From Branchiostoma floridae (lineage: Eukaryota; Chordata; Leptocardii; Amphioxiformes; Branchiostomatidae), in the NCBI RefSeq assembly GCF_000003815.2, contig NC_049984.1, positions 17,528,394 to 17,592,393 on the forward strand: a DNA stretch of 64,000 nt, written 5' to 3'. The position numbers and the translations under genes are program-made. Positions 38,901 to 50,900 of the stretch are shown here, piece after piece. How positions within the stretch are numbered: the stretch's first letter is position 1; each line of letters begins with the position of its first letter. Below the pieces are notes generated by a model. It had not been told where the DNA came from. It did not search any database and was given only the letters and a program-made list of their open reading frames with translations.

Positions 38901-41900
38901 AAGCAGTATTTAGTGTTGACTGTTTTGCAGCAGTTTTCTGTGTGTGACACAAATAGCCTAGCCTGGTATTTATCTTATCTAGTTCCAGTTTGCTCCTCTG
39001 ATCACTTCACAAAAGAGCACATCTACAACAATATCTATATATCACCTCTATATTTTTAGTCAGCGAAACTTTAAAATGATGAAATAAATTTACATTAAAG
39101 CTCTAAATAGATCATGGGAATATGAGGTCTCCAAACTCATAGTCATATCTTAATAACATTCATTGGTTTGGCTGTTCAACGTGCATAGCCAGGGCTGACC
39201 AACTAGCCAGAGGCTAACCATGATGACAGCAACAATACAAATGGGATTTGACATGGACAGGATACTAATTAATAACAATATTCTAAGTATCTAGACTATT
39301 ACATTTGTTGTTACATGGTCTATAACAGTGTATTTCTTTGCAAAAAAGGCAATTTAGAAAATGTATGGAAAACCAGAGTAGCTCTGATCCGGTCCTTACC
39401 TGGGAAACAGGGATGGTAGGAGCAAGGGTCCACCTCCTTCTCACAGTAGTCCCCCCTGTACTGGTCTGTACAGTGACAGATAGCCTGGACAAAAGTCCCA
39501 TCTGTCTGGGTGCTGCCCTCAAAGTTGCATGTGCCACCATTCTCGCACTGGCACAGCTTGACCAATGGGGTGTAAGCAGTGATGAAACCCTGGCTGTCAG
39601 TTGCTGAATAAACAGAAAAAATATGACTCTATCTTTTTACGGTGTTCATACAACATACATGTACATTCATGTGAAAATTCTTCAATCCTTTTACACAAAT
39701 AGAATAGCACTAAAATGGGGATACATGTACATGTAAGCTCATTGTGTCAGAAAAAAGTTTAAAGTTTCATTATAAAATTTCATAATTAGCTAGGTAACTG
39801 ATGTTTTATCCATGAGTGGTGTTATCAGATTGTTAAGTTAATGGTTAACAAAGTTCTTAATGCAAAACAGCAAAAAGGGATATCTACCTGCAAGCAACTT
39901 GGAAGTCCTAATATTCTATATTCCTCAAGGCAATAGTGTTGTAATAAGATAATTATAAGGTATCTGAGGAAGGTTGGCAGAAGAGCTATTGATTCTTAGG
40001 GAGGTGAAAGTTTATTTGCTTGTTCGCTCTCTATCTTACCTTGGAACTTGACTGTGACCGGGCTGGTGTCGTTAGGTGTCCATCCATAGGTTCTCAGGTA
40101 CGTGTTGGTATCAGCATGGTAGAGGGAGTTGTTGTTCAGAGTGCCTGGACCCTGCAGGTCAAGGGTCACATACTCGGATGCATTCTTCTCAGTAGCCATC
40201 AGTAAGAACGTGTAGTTGGACCCAACAGTGACCTCCATGACATCAGGTACGGTAAAGAAAGGCACCATATTTCCTGATGTGGGAGAAATGATGCACATGA
40301 TTTGATAGAAATTACCCAGATCTGCTCAGGTCAAAGAAGGATTCTATTGTAATTTCCAAAGCAGAGGAAAATTGGGACTTACCTAAATTTTTGACTGAAT
40401 GGCATTAGCCTTTGTCAAGGGATGCCTTATCAGTTAAAAATTTGGGTAAGTCCCATCTTTTCTTTGTGTAAAGAATTACTGTTCAATTCTGTTATAGAAT
40501 GCATTCTACAAACATTCTTTCAAGCTAAAGTCAAATGTATCATATAAAAATACTAGTACCAGTGACAGGTTTTTGTTCCTTTTCAATGGTCATGCAAAAT
40601 CTTTATTGGACTGCTCTAAAGACTAGTATATAGACAAGGTACGTTGTAGAACTCCTAAGTGATGGAAGGACCACATCACCAAAGACACTGGACTGAGTCT
40701 TAAGACTGTGGAGATGCTTGACAGAAATGAGCACAGGGCCAGTCCCTGGCCTAAGCACTCACTCATTCAGGCTAGTATATGTAAGTACACGTACCAAGGA
40801 AGGCCTCCTGTTCCAGGATATTCTGCAGTGTCTGCATGGTCTTCATGCCGATCTCTCTGCTGCCCGTGACTGACATGTCGTACAGACAGAACTCATCGAC
40901 CCTGCCACTCATGGCTGTACAGGCTTCCACTGCTGCTGCCTCCTCTTCAGCTGTCTCAAAACTATTTATCAGAAAAAGAACACTTCATGTATCACAATGT
41001 GTCTTTGGTTCTGTAATGGTTAGTAGATGCTTTGAATTATCGCCTAAGTTAGGTTAAGGATTCATTTAATGTAATTGTAGCATGGAGTAAATAAACTTAC
41101 TATGACAGTCACAAGAAGAGCTGATAAGCTGAGGGACTGATGGATGGATGGATGAGTGTGTTTACGGAAGGATGGATGGAGGGATGGATACCAAGAACAG
41201 TCATGTTGCATATTACTTTCCTTTTTGTATTTGATAACTGTACCTAAAATCCTAACAATGCTTAGAAGTCTAGTTAGTGTAATATCAGTACAATGTACAT
41301 GTACATGAAATGTAGATAGACAACAAAAGTTTTACTCACTGAGTCCTGAAGACTGGCTGGTAGGTGGGATCTCCGTAGGTGGCAGGGGTGTAGGTGAGGT
41401 CGGAGCCCTCGGGTGAGGGGTAGGAGGAGAACAGGGACAGGTCGTACAGGTTAAAGTCGTACTTCCTGCTCACCAACTCAAGGGACCCTGGGGAGGGGTG
41501 TGATGAAAATCATGGTCATTTCTATTTTTTGTCTAAGCAGGCACAGCTTACATTCAAAATTACCTGCAACACACTTCTAAACTGTCTCTCATTTTCACAG
41601 CCTTTCAGAATATCATAAGGGAACAATTTGAAAATTTTCACAGCCTTTCGGAATATCAAAAAGCAACATTTCGAAAATATTCTTTAGGCTAACAGTCCGG
41701 TTTTGAACCTCCTTATGTGCTGTATTGAAGGATGTTACTATATTGTACATGACTTGTTTGAAAAATGCCATGCACCTTTGGGGGGCTACTTTTTTTCACC
41801 CTAGTATGGTGAAGGTTGGTTCTCAAAATGGGTCAGTGCAGGTTTGGCACAGGCAGAAATAACTGAACATCTCCAATTTTACCTGACTAGCTTGCACATA

Positions 41901-44900
41901 CAAACATGCATTTACACAAGCTATGCATCAAATCATGATACAAACTGTACTTGTAGTAAGTAGCCTTGAAACATATTGTATTTTAAAAACTCACAGGACT
42001 GGCCAAACTCGTAGAGCATCTGTGCCCAGGTGGGGTCACTGTTACCCAGCTCCACCAGACGACTGGTCCAGGAGGAGGTTGTGAGGTAGTACCCTGATGA
42101 CAGCTTAAAGTCATTGTTCCAGTCACTGTCATAGTTACCAAGGAGGCCCTCAACCTACACAGTGGGGAAAATCAACACAATCTTATCAATCTTTGTTTGT
42201 AGGAAAGCTTTACTTTGAAAGTTACAGACATTGCTTTTGAATGTCTGCTTTTAATGCACAATGCAAAATTGTTAAAGATTCTGACAGGTATGTAATTCTT
42301 GAACGATTGATTGATTGATTGATGTAATTCTTGACTTGTAATGTAAGATACTGAAAACAAATATACATTTCATTTATCCTTTATTGTCATCTTTAATGAG
42401 AGCTGATTAATCAATGATCATAAAAATAATTTCCTTGCATGGCTAAAATATTTTCTAACTTGTTCAATTGAGTAAAGTTCAATCCAACTGTAAGAAAATG
42501 TGATTATATTGATATATTTTTAACTTGAAATAATATCTAAAATATCAGTCATATATGTAGGAAACAAGCAATGTTTGCATATTGTTCACGAAATAGTGAC
42601 AATAAGGCAGAAGACATTTTACACACATACACACATAATGAATGAATAGACTAGATCAATGTTAGTGAGCATTGGTTCTGTCTGCCTGATCCTTAGTAAC
42701 TTATTGTAGATGATTCAACTAGTCTTGCTGTGAAGCGAGATACATTGCATTCATTCTTTCAGCACCAAGGACAGAGATGGACTTTTCCTTGACGTATTTT
42801 ACATAGTGTTGACCAATTTGCAGCACTTTTCTGTGAGTGCTAAAAAAAGAGTACATCGAACATCAAATCAAAGACAGATGACCTTACAACACAAGCACCG
42901 ACAGAGTAGACCATGTAGCTTGGACTGCTTAAGTGGTTACTACATTGAACAGATGCTTACCTTTCCCTTCATGGTCGAGGGCAGGCCAACAGATATGTGC
43001 AGCATGTTGTTGGCTTCTTCTGCTGCGATATAGACCCCAGAGGAGAAGACATACACATACTGGTCACCAGCTAATGGAAGATAAAGTACAACATGTGTTA
43101 GCAGCCTGGTTTTGAAATTGTAATACTAAATATGACTTTAGATTGCTAAAGATATTAGAAAGTTATTTACTTGCTAACTATGTGAGCTATTATATGCCTC
43201 AGACGAATTTTACCTACACCATCCATTTCCTTTCTTTTCATTCAAATAAAAAAAGAGATTGTTTTAAACATGGATCACAGAAACTGTTTATTTGGTATAT
43301 TGGCATAAAAGAATCCATATAGTATGCTAATACATGAATATACATAGCACATCAGTGCCTAAACAAGGACTGCTAAGATTAGGTCTGGTGACTCAAGTAT
43401 ATAGAAATGAGATTTAAATGCCAAGCACATAATATATAGTGTTTGTTGGGTGCAAGTAGACATCAAATACCTGCACAACTCTCACTCTACCTGCACTAAC
43501 CTGCAAATGCAGGTGGTATCTCGGGTTCCAAAAATGACGACTTACACTTTGTCAGGAAGCCACCAAAGAAAGCTCGCTTCCTGCCCCTGCTGATGTCCCT
43601 GGGACTGACCTCCTCCCTGTCAATCAAACACGTCACCCCCAGGCTGCCCCTGTACTGCAGGTGCACCTCCACTGCAGGGTTGGTGTCGTTACCCTGACGG
43701 ACAGCAAGGGCACTGGAGAGGTCAACAAGGTTAGGCCACTGCAGGTCAATTTAGCTCTCGGTGTAGAAATATTATAGATATAGAATACAACACGTTGTGT
43801 ATTCCGGTATCACTCAAGGTACCAGCCCGACCACGGGTCAGATCACCCAACCCCCAGGAAGGCTGAGACTGAGGACAATTTGGAATACACTGTCACCTAT
43901 TTATGTCATGCCAGGGTCGGAAAACACTGATTTGATTGCCAAACTACTCATAAAATGGATAAAATTTGACACATCGTTTCGACCTGTGCCAACAACATTA
44001 TTCTTTAAGAAGATCAATTTGAGAAAAATTTGAACAAAAGAACTCAAATTGCTTGCACCTCATGGGGGGTATAGATTTCATAAATAGTAATGGTGGGCGT
44101 GAAGTGCATTCAATTTAGTCAATGGAAGCCTGAGAATCAAGCAGATAAATTGGTATGGCCTTGGGATAGCACAATTTCCTTCTTATTTTCTGTAAAATGA
44201 ATAGAATGATAATAGCAAGAGATGCTCAATGAAAAATCATGAGGGTAGGAGAAGCACTGGAAAATCAAGGCAAACAGGGAAGTCTATCCTAGAGTATAAG
44301 ACCTACAAACAATAGAAACTGCAAAAAAGGAAACCAAAACTGGACACACTGGACAAAAGGACAGCCTATTGCACCAGGAAGTAGGCCTGGAACAGACTAT
44401 GGTAAAGAAGGTAACATATTGGTATCTTTAGGCTCACATGATGTTGGTAGACTTCTTGTTCGCTGTGAGCTGTGTGCGGATTTCCAGGATGAACTGCTCT
44501 GGTGCGTCAGGCATCGTCAGGAGTGCCACGTACTCTCCATAGCCACCAAACGAGTAGCCCTTCCCATCCAGGGTTCTCAGGTGGGGGTCACCAAACAGAT
44601 TCCCTGTGTGAAGACATGGATACAAGTCAAGTTTGAGACCACAGTTTCTTTTCAATGCGGCGTTAAGTTTGAACACGTCTAATGTTGTGTAGCATGTTAG
44701 TTTAGATAAAATATTGGAGACAAATGTTAAAAACTGTGATGAAAATCTTAATCATCAAAGTACAGTGAGGCAAGCAACACCACAAAAATACACTTTTCAG
44801 ACATTAATACAGACATATTTACCAGTAGCGGTGGGAACATATTTCCTGTATGAAGCTATCGGTCGCTTCTCCATGTACATATCACAGTACTGCTTGGGAG

Positions 44901-47900
44901 ACATCTCACAGCACCAGTACAGGGGCTTTAGATCCTTCTCTATATAATAATCTCTGTCCTGTGAAAACAACAAGGCTTCATTACACACTGCAATAGTCTA
45001 CAATGCACAATGTACATGCTTTGTCCACCATGACAATTTGAGTGGAGCACAAGAACACAACTCAACAAAATCAAGTAAGAATGGCTTATAAATCATTGAA
45101 AGGGTTGCTGTCAAAGATGTCTTGCTGGGTGTTGGCAGTAAATTTCTGACCTTGGGATATCGGTGAAAGAAGCCAGCAGTCTTCCACAGGTGAGGTTCAG
45201 TAATGAGGGCCTCAGACTGGTCGTAGCAACACTCAATGTTGGCACCTGTGGATGACAAAGAAAATTTGTGGAAAAGTGGTTAAATCTACATACCTTGAAA
45301 GCAAGACTGGATAAATACAGTACATGGGAAATTACCCAGTGGTTTATGAATACAGAGCACTGGATAACCCACAGAAACATGTCTGTAATCAGAAGAAGAG
45401 TGGATCAAACTGGAACTCCACAGTTTGTTACAGCAAGTTACTGGTTAAACACTTTATTCTTAGACTCAACTCTACTTCTCTCTGACTCCTATACTCTAGT
45501 CACGTCTACTCTACTCTACTATTTCAGAATCAATTGACTTGACTCTGCACCTGTCCAGTAGAACCACTTACTCTATGAGCGGCTGCACCAGAGTCAAGTG
45601 TAAGAGTAGAAAAGAATCTTATACTATAATTTATAGTATTACACTCTACTTTTGGACTGCACTCTACTCTTAAACTCTAATTTACTCTTAGACTCTGGTG
45701 CAGCCACTCATAGAGTAAGTGGGTCTACTGGTGCAGAGTCAAGTCAATAGATTCTGTTCTACACTACCGTATCTTAGTCTCTGTTGTACTCTTAGACTCT
45801 ACTTCTAAACTCTACTCTAGTCTTAGATTCTACTCTACTCTTACTAATAGGCTCTACTCTACTCTTAGATTCTACTCCACTTTCAGACTCTACTCTACTC
45901 TTAGATTTCACTCTACTCTTACACTCTTATAAAGTTGTAAACATGGTGGTAGGATTCCCCACTGACCGTGCATGTTCTCAAAGTGTCTGGTGTAGCAGTC
46001 TCTCCAGGGACCACGCTGTCCTGCAATAGACGACCAATCATATGTCCTCATCCAGTGCGTGGTTGCCGTCCACACGTGCTGATCAGCCGCAACCTGGCGC
46101 TTTGTGGGAGGGCAGCTCGCAACAATGTCTGAGGCGTAGGAGCTCGGGGCTGGTTGTTCCTATATATGAGTGAGAGGGATTGGAATAGATCTTAGTGTAC
46201 TAAGTACATGTATTAAAGACTCCTCAAAACGTATCATTTTTTGAAATGTTTTTGTCAATGGTTGATCATATCATGTTCATGAAGTTCAGTATTTGTCAAA
46301 TAGAATTTTGAAGCAAATAGGACTTCTTGGAGTTGATTGAAGATAGAATCATTGAAGCTAAGCATTGTTCACCAAATGCCACACTTAACAGTAGGCAGAT
46401 GACTGCAAACCATTGAACAGATCTAGATGTACATGCATCTTACAAAAAACACATACAAGAAAGATTTGTACGCACATGATACCAGGAGGCACACTTGTCT
46501 CTGTTGCTTTCAAACTCATCCGCATTGTCGTCCAGCCTGAACAGGAAACGGCCCTTCTTCCCAAGCCGCCTGTCAATCAAAGTCAAATCTTTATCAAACA
46601 AACATAGCAAACATGATCTGCATTGAGTTGATTTACAAACATTATCATCATTGACTTGATTTGCGTCATAGTGGTAACACAAAGATCATAAAATAAACTG
46701 GCCAATGACTACAAAGTTTTGTAAAACAGAACCTGATCGTAGTAGTAAATTGCACATTCAAGTTAATTAAGAACTTTACTAGGTAAAATACATGGAAAAA
46801 TATCGGCCTTAGATTGACAGTAAAGTGTAGGTGTGGAATGAAATGAATCATTGCAAGACTAGTATCTAAATTCTTGAAATACCTGTCCAAGTCTGATCCG
46901 TACTTCTGGTCAACTCGATACACGTTTGGATCAGAGCTTACGATGGAGAAGCGGCCAGAGTTATGGTCTTCGACCTTGCAGAGGTTGCGGTCTTCTGCCG
47001 AGCACATGTCATCGCGGATGGAGTACCCCATCTGAGCAGGGAAACCTCCCATGTCCCACAGGTTCTGTATAATACATGTTACATGTAAGTATTAGCACAG
47101 CACGAAATCTGGTATTTAAGCAAGCTTAAACTCAACATAAACGCGACGTTTCTGCACCCTTTCCGCAACTTAACGACATCTATCCGCGAACGTAAAGATC
47201 CCCTTTAATGTTACCTTTACGTTGGCACTTATATGTACGTTTCGGCACTCCTCACGTGCCTTTCCGCAACTATTAGACGCTTAAAGGCGTCGTTAATGAC
47301 AGTTTTTCGTAACCTATACGGGTGGAAAGCACGCGTTTATTAAGACCTTTCTGTACCCTTTCCGCAACTTAACGACATCTATCCGTGAACGTAAAGATTC
47401 CCTTTAATGCACTTATATGTACGTTTCGGCACTCCTTCACGTGCCTTTCCGCAACTATTAGACGCTTAAAGGCGTCGTTAATGACAGTTTTTCGTAACCT
47501 ATACGGGCGGAAAGCACGCGTTTCTTAAGACCTTTCCGTGATCTTTTGACCACATTTACAGTCGATTTCCGTCACGATTTCCCCACGTTTATGTGTCGTT
47601 TACACACCCTGAAAGGCACGTCAAGAAGTGCAGAAACGTACTTATCCGAACGCTTTCCGTGATCTTTCCTTGGACTATAGTTGTCATTTATTTTTAGTAA
47701 AGGCGGCGTAAGTTTAAACCTTTCCGCATCTTTAGGTAGGCTTTATGTGTTTTGTGTGGCTTAGATTGGAACTTTTGCATCTGGTATGCTTGTCTTATTT
47801 GGTGTGAATCATACCTACACCGGTATCTATGGCTTCGCCGTCTAAACTATCTTGTGATTCTAATTGTGGACTTGGATTGGTCGACCGAGGGAACAATCAG

Positions 47901-50900
47901 TGTACAATATCCATGCACGAATCTCCGCTACATTTAAGTCCACAATTTGGAGTCCAGTGTCGGGCGATACGCCTGGAAAGACGTCATTTCAAGCAGCATA
48001 GTTCCATCTGGCCATCACATTAGGAAAAATCCGCAGAGATTCCCGAAGACGGGTACTGTTTTGTGATGAACAGGCCATGCTCTCCATGTCTCCGCCAGCT
48101 TATGCTGGTCAAGACGACACAGTCTTGAATTCACCCTGAGTTGTGCCCCGTTGAAGACTCTCCAACATACTCCGTTTCTGGCAAGCCTTGAGTGTCCTAT
48201 GGTTATGTCCGTTCCGTCCTGTAGTTCCGTTCGAATCCATCTGCGGCAATGCCACGCCGATAATCCGTGTGTTGAAACGGGTCCAAGGCTCCTTCTTGAC
48301 TTGTTCCGAAACAGACGCCCTGCAAACTGGTTTCTTGAATAAATTCTGGCATATTCGTTAGGTTTAAAATACCCACTTTTGTCTGCCATTGGATAACGCC
48401 CTGTCACATGACTGGCCTCTTCTGGGAGCTGCTAATTAGAAATTCAATGCCGCGTTGTTCGTTATTCATAGTTGACGGCGAATAAATTTGAATTTGAAAA
48501 ACACCATCCCCTTTGTACGCTGTTTAGCCAAGGTTAAGCTAAACACAACTGTTACCACACTAGAAAATACCAGCCTTTCTGGGAGAACGTGATTATTGCT
48601 TGTAGATAATAAATGTTCTTCCAGATGATAAGAAAGTTTTTTTGTACAATTATATAAACAGCAAACCCGCTATATTCCCATGATACGTTACCGGGTAGTG
48701 AGGACGCTATGTCGTCGGGATGCCAAGCTGCAAGGCACAGCCACCCGCGAGCGACATACTGGACAGGCCGCCCAGTACTACTCCTCTTACCCTGAACGGG
48801 AACACGTCGTAATTATGACCACCAATCTTCGGGGGCATGTACACAGTCCTCCCGGCGACTGTTGTTTCCTTTCAACAAGGAGGTTAAATATTTAATTTCC
48901 TTGCTTTCAACGCTACCTCTCCAACATCTTTTTCTGTAACTATCAATCTCCACCTCTGTAAAGAAAGTTCAGAGAGTTTTCTGAAAAGTAAGCTCACAGG
49001 CAAAGGTAACGGAACGATATCGGTAACATACGATACTACTGGAAAAAATAAACGCTTATAACCTTTCCGACATCTTTCTTGCACCTGTACATAGCATCTT
49101 TTTGTGTAAAGTGAGCTCAATGGTAACGTAAAGACATTGGAAAGATACCATATGTTCCATGAGGATATTTTGATTTTCCTGGTTTCGTCAAACACGCTAA
49201 CACAGAATGAGTTATTCAGGCGAAGTCGCTACTTTAGTGAGAGGCGCATGTGGTATATTGAGCGTAAAATACTCGTAATTTGGTAAAAGCAATGCCTCTT
49301 TTAAGAATGATAATTAACGCTACCTTTCCGTTTGCACCTATACATTCCAAAAATTGTATCTGCTATATGTAAGTTTTAACCAGGAGAAAATGTTGCTTAT
49401 CTTGGTTAAACTCAACACGTTAACACAGCAGGGGCTATTCAGGCGAAGCCGCTGCGTTAGTGAGGGCGCATGTGGTATATTGAGCGGAAAATAATGCCTC
49501 TTCTTCAAATAATGATTAACGCTACCTTTCCGACATCTTTTTTCCACCTATACATAAAAGGGGGGAGGTTTGCTTAAACCTCCCCCCTTTTATGTAAAGT
49601 CAGCTCAAATGTAACGGAAAGACATCGGAAAGATTGTATCTTTTATATGTAGCTTTCACACAGGACGAGATTTGCTTTTCTTGGTTAAACTTAACACGCA
49701 AACACAGCAGGAGCTATTCATTTGAAGCCGCTGCTTTAGTGAACGGAGCATGTGGTATATTGAGCGGAGAATACTCTTAATTTGGTAAAAGCAATGCCTC
49801 TTCTTCAAGTAATAATTAACGCTACCTTTCCGACATCTTTTTTCCACCTATACATAAAAGGGGGAAGGTTTGCTTAAACCTCCCCCCTTTTATGTAAAGT
49901 CAGCTCAAATGTAACGGAAAGACATCGGAAAGATTGTATCTTTTATATGTAGCTTTCACACAGGAGGACATTTTCTTTTCTTGGTTAAACTTAACACGCA
50001 AACACAGCAGGAGCTATTCATTTGAAGCCGCTGCTTTATTGAACGGCGCATGTGGTATATTGAGCGGAAAATACTCTTAATTTGGTAAAAGCAATGCCTC
50101 TTCTTAAAAATAAACGCTACCATTCCGACATCTTTTTTTGCACCTATACATAAAAGGGGGAGGTCTCCATAGACCTATACTGATAAGAGTATGTAAAATG
50201 AGATCAATTGTAACGGAAGGGCAATGAAAAGATATCATCTCCTATTAGTAATTTCCACCTTAGAGAACCACGAAAATAAAAAAAAGGCGAAGGTCAACTG
50301 ATTGTATGTGAACGTATGGTCGGTTCAAAGCCTGTAGATGTTTTATGTACATAAGCAATACCTGTTTCATATACGGCACATATAAGGATGCTTAAAGGTG
50401 ATGTAAATATATTACATGTATTTAATCTGCCTTAACGAATACGGAAAGGTTACGGAAATGTAAAACCATGGTTTCCGTGGTCTTTACGATACCGTAAACT
50501 CTGCGGAAATATTTTCACACCTTTAGGCTACATTTAAGTATCTCGGAAAGTATGCTTAAATATTCGTTTTCGTGCTGTGTAGAATTTAAGTTCATCTGTG
50601 ACTGTAATCAACATTATGTTACAATTTCAAACTTCGTTGAGGGCAAGGAGGACATTATTAACATCAACCTTCCCTCAACTGAGACGTGGGCCGATACCGA
50701 CTTCCAAGCACCTTTGACCCATTGTTAACATTACACTTCTGGTCTGGATGTGTGATATAGGCTTTGGGCATTTCAACTTAATGATGATCAGAAGACTGAT
50801 CAAAAGCTTGTTGGTATTATTTTGTGCACGGATATAAAGATTAAAATTGTAACATAAGTACATTAAGTAATACTATACTGTATTTGTCATCAATTTGTCA

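Larger units (their letters stand above)
47096..50579. mobile_element. 3.48-kb CACAG-ended DNA transposon (CACTA/EnSpm-like), probably non-autonomous
   Basis: Left end CACAGCACGAAATCTGGTAT and right end (complement) CACAGCACGAAAACGAATAT form TIRs that continue with TTTAAGCA. Both sides are flanked by TAG, a 3-bp duplication. CAC-start, 3-bp duplication and many short subterminal repeats in both orientations (TTTCCGCAAC, GGAAAG) are the CACTA signature; the family is inferred. It contains two tandem arrays. The centre (about 47750-48900) is more complex but no long transposase frame is seen; a 130-codon minus frame (48015-48407) and short plus frames are unrecognised. Confidence 0.75.

Noticed and set aside
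43731-44163. Another AGGCCACACCAATTT MITE
   Set aside because: The termini match the family only loosely (TTAGGCCACTGCAGGTCAAT / CCAAGGCCATACCAATTT); too decayed to call as an element.
48015-48407. 130-codon minus frame inside the 3.48-kb transposon as a gene
   Set aside because: No recognisable domain and no splice or start context. Kept only as an unexplained part of the element.
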